NCBI GenBank assembly: GCA_964600785.1
Contig: CAZRKH010000030.1
Coordinates: 1-8,653, forward strand
DNA length: 8,653 nt
Direction of reading: 5' to 3'
Source: M30B53 sp964600785
GTDB lineage: Bacteria; Planctomycetota; Planctomycetia; Pirellulales; UBA1268
Shown here: positions 6,111 through 8,653 of the stretch, in pieces
Layout of the letters: each line of letters starts with the position of its first letter
Position numbering within the stretch: the stretch's first letter is position 1
The notes under the pieces: model-generated
The model's input: the letters and a program-made list of their open reading frames with translations, nothing else
Databases searched by the model: none
What the model was told of the DNA's origin: nothing
Translations under genes and position numbers: made by a program

Positions 6111-6569
6111 ATGACCGCCGAGCAGTATTTTCAGGCCACCAACACCCTTGCCCTGGCTGCCTGGATCGTGCTGGTGGCCCTGCCGGGTCGGCGGATCGTT
6201 TCAGGAATGGTCTGCGGGATCGCGGTGCCGGCAGTGCTTGCCGCAAGCTACGTGGCGGTGATCGGCTGGAAGATCGCCTCTGGCGGCCCGCCGCCGGAGG
6301 ATGTGATGACCCTCGCGGGCCTGCAACAGGTCTTCACCGATCCCTGGGCTTTTGCCGGAGCCTGGACCCACTACCTGGCCTTCGACATGGTGGTCGGGGC
6401 CTGGATTGCCCGCGATGCGGTGCGGCTGGAAATCCCCTGGCCGCTGCGGACGGTGAGCCTGCTGTTGACCTTTCTGGCCGGCCCGGCGGGCTTTCTGATC
6501 CACGTCATCGGCCGTTTCCTCCTACGGCGGCAACTGGCCGCCGACGCAGGGCCGCCGAGGCCGCACTGA
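6111..6569 (+). CDS. ABA4-like (DUF4281) family integral membrane protein
   Basis: Protein of 152 residues with four hydrophobic segments (about 11-26, 31-52, 82-98 and 112-135). The features match the ABA4-like family: an N-terminal NTLALAAWIVLVALPGR, central WTHYLAFDMVVGAWIARDAV, and C-terminal LTFLAGPAGFLIHVIGR. The family is named after plant ABA4, needed for neoxanthin formation, but bacterial members have no established reaction and no carotenoid genes are visible here, so a carotenoid role should not be assumed. The ATG at 6111 gives the usual family length; no clear Shine-Dalgarno precedes it. The last 65 bp overlap the 3' end of the convergent membrane-protein gene. Confidence 0.85.
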   Translation: MTAEQYFQATNTLALAAWIVLVALPGRRIVSGMVCGIAVPAVLAASYVAVIGWKIASGGPPPEDVMTLAGLQQVFTDPWAFAGAWTHYLAFDMVVGAWIARDAVRLEIPWPLRTVSLLLTFLAGPAGFLIHVIGRFLLRRQLAADAGPPRPH

Positions 6570-7419
6570 GGCCGGCAGGCACCGCGAGGAGAAGCACCCC
6601 GAGGGCCAGCAGGGCAGCGGAGGGGAGCGTGGCGTCGAAGCGACCAAGGCCTTCGAGCGTCTGGAGGAGAGCATAGGCGGCGACCAGCAGCGTGCCGAGC
6701 GTCGCCGCGGCGATACCCCGCCAGCGGGCCTGTTCACCCACGCCCACTCGCCGCATCGTCCAGGCGAGAAAGGGCAGCCACTGCAGGGCATGGATCACCG
6801 CACCATGGGCAAACTTCGGCACACCTGCGGCTCCGAAACGATCCGGCTCGAGACCCTGCTCGAGACGGATCTCGCCATTGACACTCACCCAGATCCCCAG
6901 CAGACACGACCAGACAAGCGCCACCAGACCGCTGCGGATCGCCAGGAGCATGTCGGGGCTGCAGGCGGCAGGATCGCTTGGTGGCCGGAAGAAATACCGC
7001 AGCATCAGGTCGAACGACACGGCCGTGACCCACAGGATCAGCACGCCCATCAGGTCGTAAACAATCGAATCGAGAGGGGTCGTGCGGTTGAAATGACTGG
7101 CCACGCCCCGCAGTTTTTGCAGGTCGATCAGGCCCACCTCCACAAGCAAGGCCACCGTCGCAATCCAGGCCAGCGGCACGTCCCACCGCCGTGTCGGCAG
7201 CTTTGCGAAGGCCCAGCCGATCGAGATCGCAGTCAGGCCGCCGGAGATGCCGAAGAGTATCGGCTTCCGCCAGGTGATCGGCCCTTCCCAGGGGCCGCCG
7301 AGCACCGCCCACACGCCGAGGAATCCAAGCCCGCTCGCACACAGCAGGAGGCCCGAGGCTGCCAGCGGCCAGGCACGGGCATCTCGATACCACTGTGAGG
7401 TTGAGTGGGAATCCGCCAC
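6505..7419 (-). CDS. Conserved-looking eight-helix membrane protein of unknown function
   Basis: Protein of 304 residues from the GTG at 7419. A TTG at 7449 would add ten residues but has no ribosome binding site; neither start is strong, although CAGG lies about 8 bases before the GTG. Eight hydrophobic segments are visible (roughly residues 17-39, 53-72, 81-98, 120-140, 158-180, 203-221, 237-255 and 266-287). Between them are motif-like polar stretches that look functional: TWRKPILFGISG, VGLIDLQKLRGVASHFNRTT and PKFAHGAVIHALQWLPFLAW, with several His, Glu and Arg near membrane boundaries. I do not recognise a named family. It converges on the ABA4-like gene and its coding end overlaps that gene by 65 bp, while it diverges from the aldo/keto reductase. 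GC-rich third positions agree with the rest of the window. Confidence 0.85.
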   Translation of the reverse strand: MADSHSTSQWYRDARAWPLAASGLLLCASGLGFLGVWAVLGGPWEGPITWRKPILFGISGGLTAISIGWAFAKLPTRRWDVPLAWIATVALLVEVGLIDLQKLRGVASHFNRTTPLDSIVYDLMGVLILWVTAVSFDLMLRYFFRPPSDPAACSPDMLLAIRSGLVALVWSCLLGIWVSVNGEIRLEQGLEPDRFGAAGVPKFAHGAVIHALQWLPFLAWTMRRVGVGEQARWRGIAAATLGTLLVAAYALLQTLEGLGRFDATLPSAALLALGVLLLAVPAGLSAASAALRRRPVAAVGGNGR

Positions 7420-7552
7420 GGCCGACCTGCATATCAGGACAAGAAGCAAGAATCGCGGAAGCGAGACCGCGGCTGTCGCTCACGATACACTCGCCCGGCA
7501 GATTGTATTGACGAGGTTGCCGGCGAGCGATGCCGTGGCCACCGGGAAGCGT
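7420..7552. other. Divergent promoter region between the membrane protein and aldo/keto reductase genes
   Basis: Both neighbouring genes must start transcription here or nearby. AT-richer hexamers are present: GATACACT at 7484-7491 on plus, and TACAAT on minus at 7507-7502. None has a convincing -35 partner at 16-18 bp. No operator-like palindrome was recognised. Confidence 0.3.
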
Positions 7553-7557
7553 GGAGG
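7553..7557 (+). promoter_or_regulatory. Ribosome binding site that fixes the aldo/keto reductase start
   Basis: GGAGG is followed by a 5-base spacer and the ATG at 7563. The upstream in-frame ATG at 7530 has no such site and would add eleven residues of atypical sequence. Confidence 0.8.
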
Positions 7558-7562
7558 GTTGG

Positions 7563-8555
7563 ATGGCACCGATGCAGACACGACGTTTCGGACGCACCGG
7601 CTGGCAGGTTTCCGAGGTCGGCTTCGGGGCCTGGGGAATCGGCGGCGGCCAGTGGGGCGGGGCCGACGAGGCCGAATCGATGGCCGCCCTGCACGAGGCC
7701 CTCGACCGCGGGATCAACTTTTTCGACACCGCCGATGTCTATGGCGACGGCCTTTCCGAGCGGCTGATTGCCCGGCTTGGCCGCGAGCGGAGCGAGCCTT
7801 TTCGCGTGGCCACCAAGGCCGGGCGACGTCTCAAGCCCCACTCGGCCGCCGGCTATACGGCAGAAAACCTGGCGGCCTTTGTCGACCGCAGTCTGGCCAA
7901 CCTCGGGACCGAGCGGATCGACCTGTTGCAGCTCCACTGCCCGCCCGGCGAGGTCTACCGTCGCGGCGAGGTCTTCGAAGCCCTCGATCGGCTGACCGAG
8001 GCGGGCAAGATCGCCTTCTACGGGGTGAGTGTGGAGACGGTCGACGAGGCTCTCGCGGCGATCGAGCAGCCGAGGGTGGCGAGCGTGCAGATCATCTTCA
8101 ACTGCTTCCGTCAGAAGCCGGCCGAGGTGTTCCTGCCGGCGGCCGCGGCGAGGAACGTAGCGGTCATCGCACGGGTGCCGCTGGCGAGTGGGCTACTCAC
8201 CGGCACGCTCACGCCCGAGACGGTTTTTCCGGAGGAAGATCACCGGTCTTTCAATCGCGAAGGTGCCGCCTTCGACAGGGGTGAGACGTTCTCGGGCATC
8301 GACTACGAGACAGGCCTGGCCGCGGTGGAGCGTCTGCGGGAGGTGGTGCCCGAGGGGGTCACGCCCGCTCAGTTCGCGCTGGCTTGGATCCTCTCCCACG
8401 GGTCGGTGTCCTGCGTGATCCCCGGGGCCCGCCGCCGGAGCCACGTCGCTGCGAATGCCCTGGCCTCCGGCCTGGCGGTCTGCCCGTCTTCCCTCACCGA
8501 GGTGCGGGAGTTGTACGACGAACGCATCCGCCCGCTCGTCCACCACCTCTGGTAA
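7563..8555 (+). CDS. Aldo/keto reductase (NAD(P)H-dependent oxidoreductase)
   Basis: Protein of 330 residues, a normal length for bacterial members of the family. The start MAPMQTRRFGRTGWQVSEVG is the typical first strand of the TIM barrel. The catalytic tetrad can be read directly: Asp55 and Tyr60 in FFDTADVYGDGLSE, Lys85 in VATKAG, and His125 in LLQLHCPP. C-terminal cofactor-loop features include SVSCVIPGARRRSHVAANA, corresponding to the usual IPG region that contacts the NADP phosphate. Enzymes of this type reduce aldehydes or ketones, or oxidise sugars or alcohols, in the cytoplasm; the substrate cannot be read from sequence. There is no signal peptide. The gene is divergent from the eight-helix membrane protein and is probably transcribed alone, ending just before a tandem repeat. 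Confidence 0.95.
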   Translation: MAPMQTRRFGRTGWQVSEVGFGAWGIGGGQWGGADEAESMAALHEALDRGINFFDTADVYGDGLSERLIARLGRERSEPFRVATKAGRRLKPHSAAGYTAENLAAFVDRSLANLGTERIDLLQLHCPPGEVYRRGEVFEALDRLTEAGKIAFYGVSVETVDEALAAIEQPRVASVQIIFNCFRQKPAEVFLPAAAARNVAVIARVPLASGLLTGTLTPETVFPEEDHRSFNREGAAFDRGETFSGIDYETGLAAVERLREVVPEGVTPAQFALAWILSHGSVSCVIPGARRRSHVAANALASGLAVCPSSLTEVRELYDERIRPLVHHLW

Positions 8556-8570
8556 CCCCCCCAAAAAAAT

Positions 8571-8653
8571 GGGGACGGGAGCGATTTATGCTGAGGCAGT
8601 CGGAAAACGGGGACGGGAGCGATTTATGCTGAGGCAGTCGGAAAACGGGGACG
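8571..8653. repeat. 38-bp tandem repeat at the window edge (at least 2.2 copies)
   Basis: Units begin at 8571, 8609 and 8647 with GGGGACGGGAGCGATTTATG and continue with CTGAGGCAGTCGGAAAAC; the first two are identical and the third is cut by the window end. There are no spacers, so it is not a CRISPR array. GGGGACGGGAGCGA-type sequences resemble, from memory, the short repeats found beside Y1/REP-associated (IS200-like) transposases, so such a gene may lie just to the right. The run of C then A before the first unit (8555-8569) could pair with the GGGG of the repeat as a weak terminator for the aldo/keto reductase. Confidence 0.9.

Noticed and set aside
6734..7729. Minus-strand open frame (331 codons) overlapping the eight-helix protein and the aldo/keto reductase
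   Set aside because: It overlaps two real genes in other frames and has a composition typical of antisense or shifted GC-rich sequence.
8571..8653. Start of a CRISPR array
   Set aside because: The whole 38-bp period is identical between copies, so there are no variable spacers.

Overview
The window looks like chromosomal DNA from a high-GC planctomycete. This is inferred from the mix of genes: a PEP-CTERM protein with a LamG-like fold, a secreted FAD-dependent oxidoreductase of the type often labelled 'xanthan lyase-related', and GC-rich third codon positions, with genes packed on both strands. No rRNA, tRNA, CRISPR array or transposase gene was seen.

Layout, left to right. (1) Positions 1-68 probably hold the 3' tail of a plus-strand gene running in from outside. 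(2) Positions 54-2585 (minus) encode one large membrane flavoprotein. It has two tandem FMN-binding domains, a six-helix NosR/PceC-like core with two Cys-x3-Cys motifs, and a C-terminal ApbE (FMN transferase) domain, so modifying enzyme and substrate are fused. The ApbE domain lacks two residues usually thought important. (3) Positions 2609-2712 hold three hairpins, two of them in 28-bp repeat units, between the two minus-strand genes. (4) Positions 2706-4487 (minus) encode an exported FAD-dependent oxidoreductase with a beta-sandwich-like N-terminal region. (5) Positions 4758-5597 (plus) encode a PEP-CTERM protein with less GC-biased codons than its neighbours. (6) Positions 5598-6110 contain no convincing intact gene, but carry an exact second copy of 56 bp from the 5' end of the oxidoreductase gene, inside a short minus-strand ORF with a good ribosome binding site and signal peptide. 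(7) Positions 6111-6569 (plus) encode an ABA4-like (DUF4281) membrane protein. It overlaps tail-to-tail with (8) an unrecognised eight-helix membrane protein (6505-7419, minus). (9) Positions 7563-8555 (plus) encode an aldo/keto reductase. (10) The window ends inside a 38-bp tandem repeat.

How the parts relate. The genes do not form one obvious operon; strands alternate. Two regions deserve attention. One is the fused NosR-like/ApbE protein, which could carry electrons across the membrane to covalently bound extracytoplasmic FMN. The other is the 56-bp direct repeat around the PEP-CTERM gene. Joining the sequence right of the distal copy to the sequence left of the proximal copy gives an in-frame oxidoreductase start with a ribosome binding site and a full signal peptide. 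This suggests that about 1.4 kb carrying the PEP-CTERM gene was inserted into the start of the oxidoreductase gene. That is inference; a degraded paralogue is the main alternative.
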